64,000 nucleotides of DNA, taken from positions 124,001 to 188,000 of the forward strand of contig CBHWDO010000006.1 of NCBI GenBank assembly GCA_966112615.1, given 5' to 3'. Position numbers and translations under genes: made by a program. This stretch comes from Flavitalea sp966112615 (GTDB taxonomy: Bacteria > Bacteroidota > Bacteroidia > Chitinophagales > Chitinophagaceae). This document shows positions 42,569 to 52,278 of the stretch, piece by piece. The notes beneath the pieces were generated by a model, which was not told the DNA's origin, ran no database searches, and saw only the letters and a list, made by a program, of their open reading frames with translations. Numbering within the stretch: position 1 is the first letter of the stretch; the number at the start of each line of letters is the position of its first letter.

Positions 42569-43332
42569 TTAGATGAATAAAAATTATAATCTTTTAGCAG
42601 GATGACTAGGAATTGGTCGTCCTGTCCTTTATAATCTATATTCAGTTTTGATTTGATACGATCCGAAATTTTTCTTGCCAATTCGTAATCATCTTTTGTT
42701 CTAACTCTTTCAATTATTGATTTTAATGTGTTGATATCCCTGTCGGTCAACTGCATCACCTGTGGAAACATTGGTTCGTAGCCCTGATCAATTTCTGTAA
42801 AAACAGTATCCTGCCATGAAGTGGAAGATTTCAGGTCGATAAGAATGGTTCCTGCCAAAATATCTCCAATACGCTGCGATTTAGTGGTAAATATTATGGC
42901 GATCACTCCTGCAAAAGTTAATGGCATGGTCCACCACGGAAGTGTACCATAGGCAACGGCAAATGGAACCCAGTATGGAAAGTCGATTAGCCGGAATACC
43001 CACCGGATAAGGAATTGAGCGATTCCCGGTTGACCACCTTCTGCTGTGATCACCCTAAGGTTCATAGCGATCTTTCCAACACTTCTTCCATTGGTCATTA
43101 TCTCCAATACTAGGTGATAAAACAGTACAGGCAAACCAATCACTATACCATTGATCTCCCACATATTGGTAAATACAAAAAAGGAGGAAGTGTTTAAAAG
43201 TTTCGACATAATAAATACATAGGCCCAGCAAACCAGCAGGTCAATAAACCATGCAATGATGCGTTTATGAAAGGGTGCGATCTCGAAATCCACTTCTATA
43301 TTGAATCCTGTATCTAGTTTAATATGAGCCAT
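42565..43332 (-). CDS. RDD family membrane protein
   Basis: The 255-residue protein has an RDD domain (FHKRIIAWFIDLLVCWAYVF, NGRSVGKIAMNLRVI, QRIGDILAGTILIDL) with three to four membrane helices and a C-terminal soluble region. RDD proteins are poorly understood; some are linked to ion or compatible-solute transport. ATG 43332 gives the family start MAHIKLDTGFNIEVDFEIAPFHKR. It is divergent from a SpoIIM-like gene. The same gene pair stands at the head of MoxR/DUF58 clusters in many Bacteroidota, so a shared function is likely. Confidence 0.85.
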   Translation of the reverse strand: MAHIKLDTGFNIEVDFEIAPFHKRIIAWFIDLLVCWAYVFIMSKLLNTSSFFVFTNMWEINGIVIGLPVLFYHLVLEIMTNGRSVGKIAMNLRVITAEGGQPGIAQFLIRWVFRLIDFPYWVPFAVAYGTLPWWTMPLTFAGVIAIIFTTKSQRIGDILAGTILIDLKSSTSWQDTVFTEIDQGYEPMFPQVMQLTDRDINTLKSIIERVRTKDDYELARKISDRIKSKLNIDYKGQDDQFLVILLKDYNFYSSN

Positions 43333-43359
43333 AATTCTGCCAGAAACTTTTATATTTAT

Positions 43360-43369
43360 TGTCGCGACA
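43360..43369. promoter_or_regulatory. Perfect palindrome in the RDD/SpoIIM divergent promoter
   Basis: TGTCGCGACA lies in the 61-base gap between the divergent genes, in the wider context TTGTCGCGACACAA. A regulator could control both genes from it. Confidence 0.35.
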
Positions 43370-43393
43370 CAACTACAAGTTAAACAAGCAATT

Positions 43394-44353
43394 GTGAGAG
43401 AAGGACAATTTATCAGAAAAAATATTGAAAAATGGAAGCAGTACCAATATGAGAAGCCTTCCAACCCAGATGAGATGGCTGAGCAGTTTACAGAACTGGT
43501 CAATGACCTGGGGTATTCAAAAACCTTCTTTCCAAATAGCAAGGTTACTCAATATTTGAACGGACTTGCATCCCGTATCTACCTGGGAATTTATCAGAAT
43601 AAAAAAGAAGATGGATCAAGGATCGTAAGATTCTGGAAGACTGAACTGCCAATGACTATAAGAAGACACCACAGGGTGTTACTCTATGCATTCTTATTAT
43701 TCACTGGGTTTGTTTTGATGTCAGTTTTTTCAACGTTACAGGATCAATCCTTTGTCAGGGGAGTATTAGGAGACGGATATGTAGAAATGACCGAAGAAAA
43801 TATAGCCAAGGGTGATCCATTTGGAGTGTATAAAGATCCGAACAGGTTAAGGATGTTTCTTTCTATTGCATTGAATAATATCAAGGTTTCTTTCATGGTA
43901 TTCGTGGGAGGATTCCTGGTAAGTATTGGAACTATCTGGATGTTATTTGAAAATGGAATGATGCTGGGATCTTTTCAGACATTCTTTTTTACAAAAGGAA
44001 TGGGATGGAATTCCATTCTTGTTGTTTGGATACATGGAACTTTAGAAATCTCTGCAATCATTATTGCAGGAGGCGCAGGAATGATCGTAGGAAACAGTAT
44101 TTTATTTCCAAAAACATTCAGCAGGCTTGATTCACTTAAACGCGGTACCAGGGATGGATTGAAATTAATGATCGGACTGGTTCCCATTTTTATAGCTGCC
44201 GCTTTCCTAGAAGGTTTTATCACACGGTATTCAACAATGCCTAAAGCAATCAGTATATCAATTCTGTCTGGCTCCCTATTATTCATATCCTGGTATTTTA
44301 TTCTTTACCCCATCAAAGTAGAGAAAGCCCAGATAAAAAAGCTGATGGCATGA
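43394..44353 (+). CDS. Stage II sporulation protein M (SpoIIM/DUF95)-like membrane protein
   Basis: The 319-residue protein has the SpoIIM-like pattern with about five membrane helices: RRHHRVLLYAFLLFTGFVLMSV, NNIKVSFMVFVGGFLVSIGTIWMLFENGMMLGSF, and WIHGTLEISAIIIAGGAGMIVGNSILFP. It uses a GTG start (MREGQFIRKN). This family occurs in non-sporulating bacteria and its role is not established. It begins the operon spoIIM-DUF4129-DUF4350-moxR-DUF58, with overlapping stop and start codons. Confidence 0.88.
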   Translation: MREGQFIRKNIEKWKQYQYEKPSNPDEMAEQFTELVNDLGYSKTFFPNSKVTQYLNGLASRIYLGIYQNKKEDGSRIVRFWKTELPMTIRRHHRVLLYAFLLFTGFVLMSVFSTLQDQSFVRGVLGDGYVEMTEENIAKGDPFGVYKDPNRLRMFLSIALNNIKVSFMVFVGGFLVSIGTIWMLFENGMMLGSFQTFFFTKGMGWNSILVVWIHGTLEISAIIIAGGAGMIVGNSILFPKTFSRLDSLKRGTRDGLKLMIGLVPIFIAAAFLEGFITRYSTMPKAISISILSGSLLFISWYFILYPIKVEKAQIKKLMA

Positions 44354-45006
44354 ATAGATGGGTTGTGACTTTTATACTGAGTTTTTTTTCATTTCAAATT
44401 TATGCACAAAATGTGCGGGGAGTGCCTTCGAAGATCATTGATTCGCTTCAACGAAAAAAAGAATTTCAATATGCGAATGATCCAGCTTACTGGACAGTAA
44501 AAAAGAAGGCATCTGATGAAAGTTTTTGGGAAGGGTTTTTCAATGTGTTGAATTCTACAGCGTTTCGATGGATAGCGTATATTTTTTTTATTGGTCTTTT
44601 TCTCTTCATAATTTACAGGGTTTTGAAAGTGCAGGGAGTGTTCGACCGGAAAAATAAAAAGATTGCCGTTATTGAATCTACACATGAATTGAATGATGTT
44701 TCAGTGGAATCACTGGCAGAACAAATCATGGAATATTACATGGCAGGAGATCTGAGGCAGGCCGTAAGATATCATTACCTGCATCTCTTAAAACTTCTTG
44801 CAGAAAAAAATATTCTGCAATTGAATGCAACAGCTACAAATCATGATTATGTAATTCAGATGAGTAAAACAGCCATGCATGCGGATTTCAGCTTACTTAC
44901 GAAAGTGTATGATCATGTTTGGTATGGTGAAATTGAACCCGATTCAAAGCAGTATTCAAGGATCGATTCTTATTTCAGAAAAGTAAAAATTGGATTATCA
45001 TCTTGA
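44350..45006 (+). CDS. DUF4129 domain protein
   Basis: The 218-residue protein has a signal peptide (MNRWVVTFILSFFSFQIYAQ), one membrane helix (about 71-91), and a C-terminal DUF4129 region with SVESLAEQIMEYYMAGDLRQAVRYHYLHLLKLLAEKNIL. It overlaps the SpoIIM-like gene by 4 bases and the next gene by 4. In related clusters DUF4129 proteins often go with transglutaminase-like or DUF58 proteins. Confidence 0.8.
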   Translation: MNRWVVTFILSFFSFQIYAQNVRGVPSKIIDSLQRKKEFQYANDPAYWTVKKKASDESFWEGFFNVLNSTAFRWIAYIFFIGLFLFIIYRVLKVQGVFDRKNKKIAVIESTHELNDVSVESLAEQIMEYYMAGDLRQAVRYHYLHLLKLLAEKNILQLNATATNHDYVIQMSKTAMHADFSLLTKVYDHVWYGEIEPDSKQYSRIDSYFRKVKIGLSS

Positions 45007-46211
45007 AGCAGCTATACTACATATTAGCAATGCTTATTTTATTAAGTTCATGCGGAGGCAAGAAACTTAATAAAAGAATGTCGCTGTGGAGAAATGATAA
45101 AATTCCTTACGGTACCAAACTCAGCTACGATCATCTAGAATATATTTTTCCCGGTGCACAGGTGGAGATCAATAAAGAGTCTCCGATGCAATCCTCCATA
45201 TTCAGTTATGCTAAGGAGAATGATGAAAAGTCGGTCCTGATTGCTATTGTGCCATCCTTTAAACCAAGTGCGCTTGAATGGAAGTCGTTGATGCATTATA
45301 CATCCATGGGCCACCATATTTTGATTTCAACATTTGATATTGGGCAGAATTTAAAAGACTCTTTAAATTTTACCACTACAACATCCAATGGGTTATACAA
45401 TAGTTCAGACAGCCTGATCATTAGCCTGGTGCATCCTGTGAGTTATGATACATCACGATATTTATATCCGGGTGGGTCATATGATAATTCATTTGATTCA
45501 ATAGCACCAACCTATACAACAGTGATTGGATATAATGAATTTAAACGACCCAATTTCATACGTTTTGAATTGAAGTCTGGTGGTTCGATCATGATCCATC
45601 TTGCTCCTGTTGCCTTTACAAATTTCTTCCTTTTGCATAAACAGAATATTGAATATTATAACCAGTCTTTATCCTACATACCTGGTAATGTTAAAAGGGT
45701 TTATTGGGATGATTATTTCAGGTATCATGAATTTGGAAGAAAAAAAGGTTCCACCGAGGGTAAAAATTTATTTTCAAAACTGAAGGTCTTCATGCAGGAT
45801 GATATGCTGCGTTGGGCCCTGATACTTACAGCAATATTGTTTGCTTTGATCTATTTATTTGATTCAAAGAGGAAGCAAAGAGTTATACCACCGGTGAAAC
45901 CATTGACCAATGCATCGCTGGATTTTGTAAAAACTGTTGGCAGGTTGTATTTTCAACAGAAGAACAATCGGGATCTCGTGGAGAAGTTACAGGTACAATT
46001 TGCAGATCACCTCAGGAGCAGGTATAATATGCAGGTAGGTTTTGCACAGGATAATTTTTCTCATCATTTAAGTTACCGTACCGGTTATGATGAAGCACCA
46101 TTTAAAAAGATCCAGGGATATTTTTTATTGTTGAAAGATAATGAACCTGTGGCCGATGAAGATCTGTATGCATTACATACTGAATTGGAAAAATTCTACA
46201 AACATTCATAA
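45003..46211 (+). CDS. DUF4350 domain lipoprotein
   Basis: The 402-residue protein starts with TTG (TTG AAG CAG) overlapping the TGA of the upstream gene. From this start it has a lipoprotein signal (MKQLYYILAMLILLSSC, Cys17); the next ATG would cut the signal. The DUF4350 domain is in the N-terminal half, with one membrane helix at about residues 270-290 and a C-terminal domain rich in charged residues. Its function is unknown. Stop TAA and the moxR ATG overlap as TAATG. Confidence 0.75.
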   Translation: MKQLYYILAMLILLSSCGGKKLNKRMSLWRNDKIPYGTKLSYDHLEYIFPGAQVEINKESPMQSSIFSYAKENDEKSVLIAIVPSFKPSALEWKSLMHYTSMGHHILISTFDIGQNLKDSLNFTTTTSNGLYNSSDSLIISLVHPVSYDTSRYLYPGGSYDNSFDSIAPTYTTVIGYNEFKRPNFIRFELKSGGSIMIHLAPVAFTNFFLLHKQNIEYYNQSLSYIPGNVKRVYWDDYFRYHEFGRKKGSTEGKNLFSKLKVFMQDDMLRWALILTAILFALIYLFDSKRKQRVIPPVKPLTNASLDFVKTVGRLYFQQKNNRDLVEKLQVQFADHLRSRYNMQVGFAQDNFSHHLSYRTGYDEAPFKKIQGYFLLLKDNEPVADEDLYALHTELEKFYKHS

Positions 46212-47188
46212 TGGAAGAAAATCTTTTTGAAACAACAGGCAGGCTTAAAGAATTGCAGGAGCATGTAGTTAAGCTTAGAAATGCAGTGGGGCAGGTAATT
46301 GTTGGGCAGGATAAAATGATCGAGTTATTGCTGGCAGCAATCCTTGCCGACGGCCATGTTTTGATCGAAGGTGTTCCGGGTGTTGCCAAAACTCTTACAG
46401 CAAAACTGATGAGTAAAGCTATAGATGTATCTTATTCACGTATTCAGTTTACCCCGGATCTGATGCCAGGAGATGTAATTGGAACCACCATTTATAATAA
46501 CAAGGAAAATAATTTCGAATTCAAGCCTGGGCCTGTATTCAGCAATATTGTGCTGATAGATGAGATCAACAGGGCACCGGCAAAAACCCAGGCTGCATTG
46601 TTTGAGGTGATGGAAGAGCGACAGGTTACGGTTGATGGAACAACCTTTATCTTTGAAGCGCCTTTCCTTGTAATGGCAACGCAAAACCCGATTGAACAGG
46701 AAGGAACTTACCACCTACCGGAAGCACAGCTCGACAGGTTCCTTTTCAAAATAACTGTTGGTTATCCATCAAAGGAGGAGGAAGTGCTTATTCTTTCACA
46801 TCATCACCATGCAAGACTGCAGGAAATGATCGATAAGGTAGGTGCCGTGATCAGTAAGAATGAATTAGAAGAGATAAGGAATAATGTGCGATCTGTGCAT
46901 GTGGAAGACAAGATCCTTTCATTTATTGCAGAGATCGTCAGCAGTACAAGAAATCATAAATCCATTTTCCTGGGAGCATCACCCCGTGCATCTGTTGGAA
47001 TTCTCCAGGCGGCCAAAGCAGTTGCCGCCATGCAGGGCCGTGAATTTGTTACTCCCGAGGATGTAGTTTTTGTTGCGCCGCCTGTTTTACGACACAGGAT
47101 AATCCTGACTCCTGATAAAGAAATGGAGGGTGCCAATGTAGATGAAGTTGTAAGCCAGCTGATTGCTAAAATTGAAATTCCACGCTGA
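46211..47188 (+). CDS. MoxR family AAA+ ATPase
   Basis: The 325-residue ATPase has Walker A GVPGVAKT (54-61), Walker B LIDEIN (Asp117-Glu118), the sensor-1 region VMATQNPIEQEGTYHLPEAQLDRF and the lid domain SPRASVGILQAAKAVAAMQGREFVTPEDV. MoxR proteins are chaperone-like ATPases that work with von Willebrand A or DUF58 proteins. It overlaps the DUF58 gene as TGATG, the usual pairing. Confidence 0.94.
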   Translation: MEENLFETTGRLKELQEHVVKLRNAVGQVIVGQDKMIELLLAAILADGHVLIEGVPGVAKTLTAKLMSKAIDVSYSRIQFTPDLMPGDVIGTTIYNNKENNFEFKPGPVFSNIVLIDEINRAPAKTQAALFEVMEERQVTVDGTTFIFEAPFLVMATQNPIEQEGTYHLPEAQLDRFLFKITVGYPSKEEEVLILSHHHHARLQEMIDKVGAVISKNELEEIRNNVRSVHVEDKILSFIAEIVSSTRNHKSIFLGASPRASVGILQAAKAVAAMQGREFVTPEDVVFVAPPVLRHRIILTPDKEMEGANVDEVVSQLIAKIEIPR

Positions 47189-48537
47189 TGCGTAACCTTT
47201 ACAGAAGGTGGATTGAACCATTGTTTCTCGCCAGGAGGTTTTATTTTATCATGGTAGGATTGATCCTGTCATTTATTATTGCATTCCTGGTACCGGTTCT
47301 GTTTCCCTTTTGCAAATTGTTAGTTGGATTATTTGTGATCGCATTCCTGCTGGATCATTTCTTATTATTCAGAAAGATCGATCCACTGATCGTAAACAGG
47401 ATCAACAATGATCGATTTAATAATGGGGAGGAAAATTCGATCCAGGTAAATATTGAAAACCATGTATCATCCAGGTTGAAATTGAGGATAATTGATGAGG
47501 TTCCTTTTCAATTTCAACAACGTGATCTTTATTTCGACCTTCAATTAGGTGGATATGAAAAGACCTCCTTTACTTATCATTTAAAGCCTGCAGAAAGAGG
47601 TGAATATGAATTCGGATCGGTGCATTGTTTTATCAGGTCGTTTTTAGGATTGCTGATCAGGAGGTATACTATTCGCACCAAACATAAAATAAAAGTTTAT
47701 CCTTCTTATAATAAGATCCGCCAGTTTGAGATCATTGCAAGGTCCAGCGAATTGGCAGAATTAGGTAACAGAAAATTCAGAAAGATCGGCCAGAGTATGG
47801 AATTCGACCAGATCAAGGATTATGTTGCCGGTGATGATATCAGGAATATTAACTGGAGAGCCACCGCAAGAAGAGGAGGAAGATTGATGGTGAATAGTTT
47901 TATGGATGAACGCAGCCAGCAGATCTATTGCCTTGTTGATAAAGGAAGGGTTATGAAAATGCCTTTTCATGGTATGACTTTACTCGATCATGCAATTAAT
48001 GCTACACTGGTGTTATCACATGTTGCATTAATCAAGCAGGACAGGGCAGGACTGATCACTTTTGCCGAAGATACAGTAGGTTTTTTGCCAGCAGAGAAAC
48101 GTGCATCGCAGATGAACCTGATCCTGGAGAACCTGTATTCATTGCAAACCAGGTTCTTTGAAACTGATTATGAAAAGCTTTACAGTCTTGTAAGAACAAG
48201 GATCCCACAGAGAAGCTTATTGGTACTATTTACCAATTTTGAATCGATGAGTGGGTTAAGAAGACAGCTGCCATATTTAAGGATGATGGCAAGAAAACAT
48301 TTGCTGCTGGTGATATTTTTTGAAAATGTTGAACTAAGTGCACTGGAGCAATCCGAGGCACAGGATATCGAAGGGATCTATATTAAAACCATTGCAAGGA
48401 AATTCATCCTGGAGAAAAAGACTATTGTAAAAGAATTGCAGCAGCATGGAATATTGACATTGCTGACAACACCACAATCATTGACAATTGATGCGGTCAA
48501 TAAATACCTCGAACTAAAATCAAGACAGGCTATTTGA
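47188..48537 (+). CDS. DUF58 domain-containing membrane protein
   Basis: The 449-residue protein has two N-terminal membrane segments, a beta-rich periplasm-like part, and the DUF58 motif GDDIRNINWRATARRGGRLMV (about 213-233). A VWA-like fold follows, with CLVDKGRVM in place of a canonical MIDAS DxSxS. In this family the protein is thought to partner MoxR. It is the last gene of the cluster, 13 bases before truB. Confidence 0.87.
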   Translation: MRNLYRRWIEPLFLARRFYFIMVGLILSFIIAFLVPVLFPFCKLLVGLFVIAFLLDHFLLFRKIDPLIVNRINNDRFNNGEENSIQVNIENHVSSRLKLRIIDEVPFQFQQRDLYFDLQLGGYEKTSFTYHLKPAERGEYEFGSVHCFIRSFLGLLIRRYTIRTKHKIKVYPSYNKIRQFEIIARSSELAELGNRKFRKIGQSMEFDQIKDYVAGDDIRNINWRATARRGGRLMVNSFMDERSQQIYCLVDKGRVMKMPFHGMTLLDHAINATLVLSHVALIKQDRAGLITFAEDTVGFLPAEKRASQMNLILENLYSLQTRFFETDYEKLYSLVRTRIPQRSLLVLFTNFESMSGLRRQLPYLRMMARKHLLLVIFFENVELSALEQSEAQDIEGIYIKTIARKFILEKKTIVKELQQHGILTLLTTPQSLTIDAVNKYLELKSRQAI

Positions 48538-48550
48538 TTATCTTCGCCGC

Positions 48551-49240
48551 ATGCAGAATCCTTTCTTTGAAGCGGGGCAGGTGTTGTTGATCGATAAACC
48601 CCTGGAGTGGACATCATTCGATGTTGTAAGAAAAGTACGGAACCTAATCAAAATCAAAAAAGTTGGTCATGCCGGAACCCTGGATCCTTTAGCCAGCGGC
48701 TTATTGATACTGTGTACAGGAAAATTTACCAAGAAGATCAATGAGTACATGGCCAAAGAAAAAGAATATACAGGCACCATAACCTTGGGAGCCAGCACTC
48801 CAACTTATGATCTTGAATCAGACCCGATCGAACAAAAGGACTATGCTCATCTTACGGAAGAAATAATAAAATCTGCCACAGCTCAATTCACCGGGCCCAT
48901 CATGCAGGTTCCTCCAATTCATTCTGCTATCAAGATCAATGGAAAAAGAGTGTATGAATTAGCGAGAAAAGGTAAGGATGTGGAATTGGAGCCAAGACCC
49001 GTTACTATTCATGAATTTGAGATCACAGCCATAAGACTTCCTGAAGTGGATTTCAGAATTGTTTGTTCAACCGGCACCTATATCAGGAGCATCGCCAATG
49101 ATTTTGGAAAGGAGTTGGGTGTGGGTGGATACCTCAGCAAATTATGCAGAACCCGTATCGGAGAGTTTTTACTTACTGATGCCATGAGTATGGAGCAGGT
49201 AAAGGAATTTGTGGAAGCACACAGTCATCAGAAAGGATAA
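48551..49240 (+). CDS. truB: tRNA pseudouridine-55 synthase
   Basis: The 229-residue enzyme makes pseudouridine 55 in the T loop of tRNAs. The catalytic aspartate is Asp45 in VGHAGTLDPLASG. Other family motifs are LLIDKPLEWTSFDVV and the later GTYIRSIANDFGKELGVGGYL. It lacks the C-terminal PUA extension of longer TruB proteins, as is common in Bacteroidota. Its 3' end overlaps the convergent tamL gene by 13 bases. Confidence 0.95.
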   Translation: MQNPFFEAGQVLLIDKPLEWTSFDVVRKVRNLIKIKKVGHAGTLDPLASGLLILCTGKFTKKINEYMAKEKEYTGTITLGASTPTYDLESDPIEQKDYAHLTEEIIKSATAQFTGPIMQVPPIHSAIKINGKRVYELARKGKDVELEPRPVTIHEFEITAIRLPEVDFRIVCSTGTYIRSIANDFGKELGVGGYLSKLCRTRIGEFLLTDAMSMEQVKEFVEAHSHQKG

Positions 49241-51540
49241 CCTATTCCTAGCTGGAATGTACCGTCAAATAATTTCAATTCCTGGAACCATCCATTGTTT
49301 GTGCGATAAAATGGATTCTTTAATTTATATGCCCAGTCGAACCTGATAAGAAAGAAATCAAAATCGATCCTTAGGCTTGTTCCTCCTGCAACGGCAAGGT
49401 CGCGGTAAAGGTTTTTAAATTTAAATGTAGCTCCTTCCAGGGAAGGGTTTGTTGGGTCTGTTTTCAGCAGCCAGATATTTCCAAAATCAGTGAACAGGGC
49501 ACTTTGGATCTTCACACCGAAAACTCTTCCAAGATTAAAGCGATATTCAATATTTCCTTCAAGTTTGAAATCTCCAAACCTGTCCCAGGGCCCACTGGAA
49601 GCAGTATCCTGCGAAATATTTGATCCCCATCCCAGTTGACGGAATCTCCATGCCCGCATGCTGTATGGTCCACCGGCAAAGTATGCTTTGAAGAAGGGAA
49701 GGTTCAATTCATATTCATTATTTTCTTTTCCGTAAACATGTCCGTAACCTGCAAAACCACGGAATGCCCAGGTGGAGTTCTTTTGATCGATATAATACTT
49801 GTACTCGATATCACCCTTAATGAATCTCTTAAGATCACCTCTTTCAAGTTGGTTGATGAGCCCGAATAGTGCACCACTTTCCTCTACTCTAACAGAAAAC
49901 GACCTGCGCTTATTACCACCAATTTTGTAATGATTATAACTGAGGATCTGGCTGATGATCAAACCATCATTGAATGCAAACCGCAGTGCAGGATTTTCTT
50001 TCTCTCTTTCAAGAAATAAACCTGTCTTTTGTGTTTTTACATATTCAAAATTGAAAGGAGTATACTGCCAGTTATGTTTTTTCTGAGACCAGCTATATCC
50101 AAAGGAGGTATTGACGGAACGCACTTCCAGCAAGGTTCTTCGGTTGGTATACGCAGTATTGAAATTAATGATCGTTCTTCCGTTGGTTACTCTTTCATTC
50201 AGCCTTGATCGGAAAGGAAGCATCAGCTTTGGAATGTTGAGGTTCTGAGAAAAACTCAACTGCATGGTCTGGATCACGCTTTCCGTTCCAAGTTCCACGC
50301 CAAAACGAACATTCGAACTGGATTGAATGGATTCCCTGAATGCATTTCTGTTTACAAGACCAAGGTTGAAACCTACACCAAATAAGTTTCCGGCTGTGAT
50401 GATATCATTCGCATTCCGGCTGGTTTCAAAATCAGCACTTAAAGTTTGTTTCCTTGCAGGGAACAGGGATATTTTGGGATCAAGAATATTGGATGAATCT
50501 CTTGGTGTGAGATCAACAGTTACCTGCTGCCATGCACCAAGGTTGGTGAAGGTGTTGATGGTTTTAAAATAGTCATCAATTTTATAAAGATTACCCGGCC
50601 TAAGTGCTACTCTTTTTGCAATGAACGGAAGTTTAAACTTATTGGAATTGTACACAAACTGAAGACTGTCGATCTTTGTTGTTCTGGTGTTCGGCAGCGT
50701 ACTGTCACTAATTACAGCATCGGGATATATGGTTACTTCTCCAATAACGAATTGCTGCAAATGTGATGAATCCTTTAGTTCTCTTTGTTTGAAAACCAGT
50801 GACACAGTAGGATTCTCCCTTTTCTTCTGAAGTGAATCCAGTAATCTTAATTGTTCAAATGGATCCAGGTTTGGATCGATCAATGCAGCTACTACAGTAT
50901 CGTGCTGTACATAAAGATCCTCTTTGGCAAGTTTGAAATACCCATTGTTACGATAAAGGTTCATTAACCGGTCGAGTTCTCCTGAAACTCTTTCAAGCCT
51001 GTAGGGATCTCCTTTTTTGATGAATGCCTTATCAAGGTTTTGAATCGCGATGGTTTGCAGGGTAGAATCTTCAAAATCATATCCAATAGAATCAACTCTC
51101 AATACTTTTCCTGGTATTACAGAAAAGTTGACATAGGTCCTGAGCTGGTCTTTTACCGTATCAACATAAAAAGTATCCAGGATCTGCGGTGAAAAGTATC
51201 CCTGGGAATTCAGCAACGAATTCATATAGGTTTTTGACCGGCCAATATAAAGAGTATCAAATACAACCGGCTTATTCAACCTGTAATAGAAAAAAGGAGG
51301 TATAGCCCTGACACTCAGCAGGGTCGTGACTTTCAGGCTGTCATCGATTTGTTTATTGAGGCGTTCAAGCAGTTCGAGCTTTTCCTTTTTAGGAAGCTCC
51401 GATTTAAGTGTGATATTTGTCTTGTATACAAAGGGCTTATTCTTCTGATAGCGTTTCGGAACCGTACAGGCTGAGACCAATACGATCAGAACGATGAAAA
51501 ATGCTGATATGTTGAAAATCCTATCTTGCTGCCCCGGCAC
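49228..51540 (-). CDS. tamL: Translocation and assembly module lipoprotein (TamL), Omp85 family
   Basis: The 770-residue product is an Omp85-type outer-membrane protein with POTRA-like repeats (about 90-340) and a C-terminal surface-antigen barrel (about 360-770; FKAYFAGGPYSMRAWRFRQLGWG carries the conserved loop). It has a lipoprotein signal ending in VSAC (Cys25). It starts at GTG 51540; no ATG lies upstream of the signal peptide. TamL is the Bacteroidota form of the TamA partner. The methyltransferase gene starts 24 bases away on the other strand. Confidence 0.88.
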   Translation of the reverse strand: MPGQQDRIFNISAFFIVLIVLVSACTVPKRYQKNKPFVYKTNITLKSELPKKEKLELLERLNKQIDDSLKVTTLLSVRAIPPFFYYRLNKPVVFDTLYIGRSKTYMNSLLNSQGYFSPQILDTFYVDTVKDQLRTYVNFSVIPGKVLRVDSIGYDFEDSTLQTIAIQNLDKAFIKKGDPYRLERVSGELDRLMNLYRNNGYFKLAKEDLYVQHDTVVAALIDPNLDPFEQLRLLDSLQKKRENPTVSLVFKQRELKDSSHLQQFVIGEVTIYPDAVISDSTLPNTRTTKIDSLQFVYNSNKFKLPFIAKRVALRPGNLYKIDDYFKTINTFTNLGAWQQVTVDLTPRDSSNILDPKISLFPARKQTLSADFETSRNANDIITAGNLFGVGFNLGLVNRNAFRESIQSSSNVRFGVELGTESVIQTMQLSFSQNLNIPKLMLPFRSRLNERVTNGRTIINFNTAYTNRRTLLEVRSVNTSFGYSWSQKKHNWQYTPFNFEYVKTQKTGLFLEREKENPALRFAFNDGLIISQILSYNHYKIGGNKRRSFSVRVEESGALFGLINQLERGDLKRFIKGDIEYKYYIDQKNSTWAFRGFAGYGHVYGKENNEYELNLPFFKAYFAGGPYSMRAWRFRQLGWGSNISQDTASSGPWDRFGDFKLEGNIEYRFNLGRVFGVKIQSALFTDFGNIWLLKTDPTNPSLEGATFKFKNLYRDLAVAGGTSLRIDFDFFLIRFDWAYKLKNPFYRTNNGWFQELKLFDGTFQLGIGYPF

Positions 51541-51564
51541 TTTATTGGTTTTAATCGAAATGCA

Positions 51565-52278
51565 ATGTTATCCAAATCGAAGATAAAATATATTCAAAGT
51601 TTAAGGCAGAAAAAATACAGGGATGAAGCAGGAGTATTTGTGGCCGAGGGTCCAAAAGTGGTTAAGGAATTATTGGAAGCCGATAATATTGACCTTGAAG
51701 AATTATTTTATCTTGAAACAGGCAAGGAATATACGGGAACAGCCATAACAACTATTGAACTGGAGAAGATCTCAGGACTGAATACTCCAAACGAAGTTGT
51801 CGCGATATTTAAAAAGCCTGTTTTCAGAGATAATTTCTCACTAAAAGAAAAATTTTCCATTGCACTGGATTCCATACAGGACCCGGGAAATTTGGGCACC
51901 ATTCTTCGGACTGCCGACTGGTTTGGAATTGAACAGATCTATTGCAGCCTGGATACGGTAGATGTATTTAATTCTAAAGTGGTTCAATCTACTATGGGTA
52001 GCATTGGCCGGGTTAGAGTTGTTTATACCGATCTATTGCAACTGATCGAATCTAATCCGGGGATAGATATTTATGCTGCCATGCTGGATGGTGAGAACCT
52101 GTACGAAATGGAGAAGCCTTCAGCAGGTATGATCGTGATCGGAAATGAATCGAAAGGGATCAGTCCTGAAGTGGCTTCCAGGGCAACCCATAAGGTTCTG
52201 ATCCCGCGTAAGGGACATGCAGAATCGCTCAATGCCTCTGTTGCCGCAGCGATTATTATGGCTGAATTTTGCAGGTGA
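51565..52278 (+). CDS. TrmH/SpoU family RNA methyltransferase
   Basis: The 237-residue SPOUT methyltransferase has the short N-terminal substrate-binding domain (SLRQKKYRDEAGVFVAEGPKVV) and the trefoil-knot motifs ALDSIQDPGNLGTILRTADWFG, VIGNESKGIS and IPRKGHAESLNASVAAAIIMAEF. Related enzymes 2'-O-methylate a ribose in 23S rRNA or tRNA. The exact target is not clear from the sequence. ATG 51565 is used; the longer frame from 51526 overlaps tamL. The stop abuts the convergent permease gene. Confidence 0.9.
   Translation: MLSKSKIKYIQSLRQKKYRDEAGVFVAEGPKVVKELLEADNIDLEELFYLETGKEYTGTAITTIELEKISGLNTPNEVVAIFKKPVFRDNFSLKEKFSIALDSIQDPGNLGTILRTADWFGIEQIYCSLDTVDVFNSKVVQSTMGSIGRVRVVYTDLLQLIESNPGIDIYAAMLDGENLYEMEKPSAGMIVIGNESKGISPEVASRATHKVLIPRKGHAESLNASVAAAIIMAEFCR

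Noticed and set aside
42565..43542. The long form of the RDD frame starting at 43542.
   Set aside because: The first 70 residues are antisense to the SpoIIM-like gene, look non-coding, and the family start is at ATG 43332.
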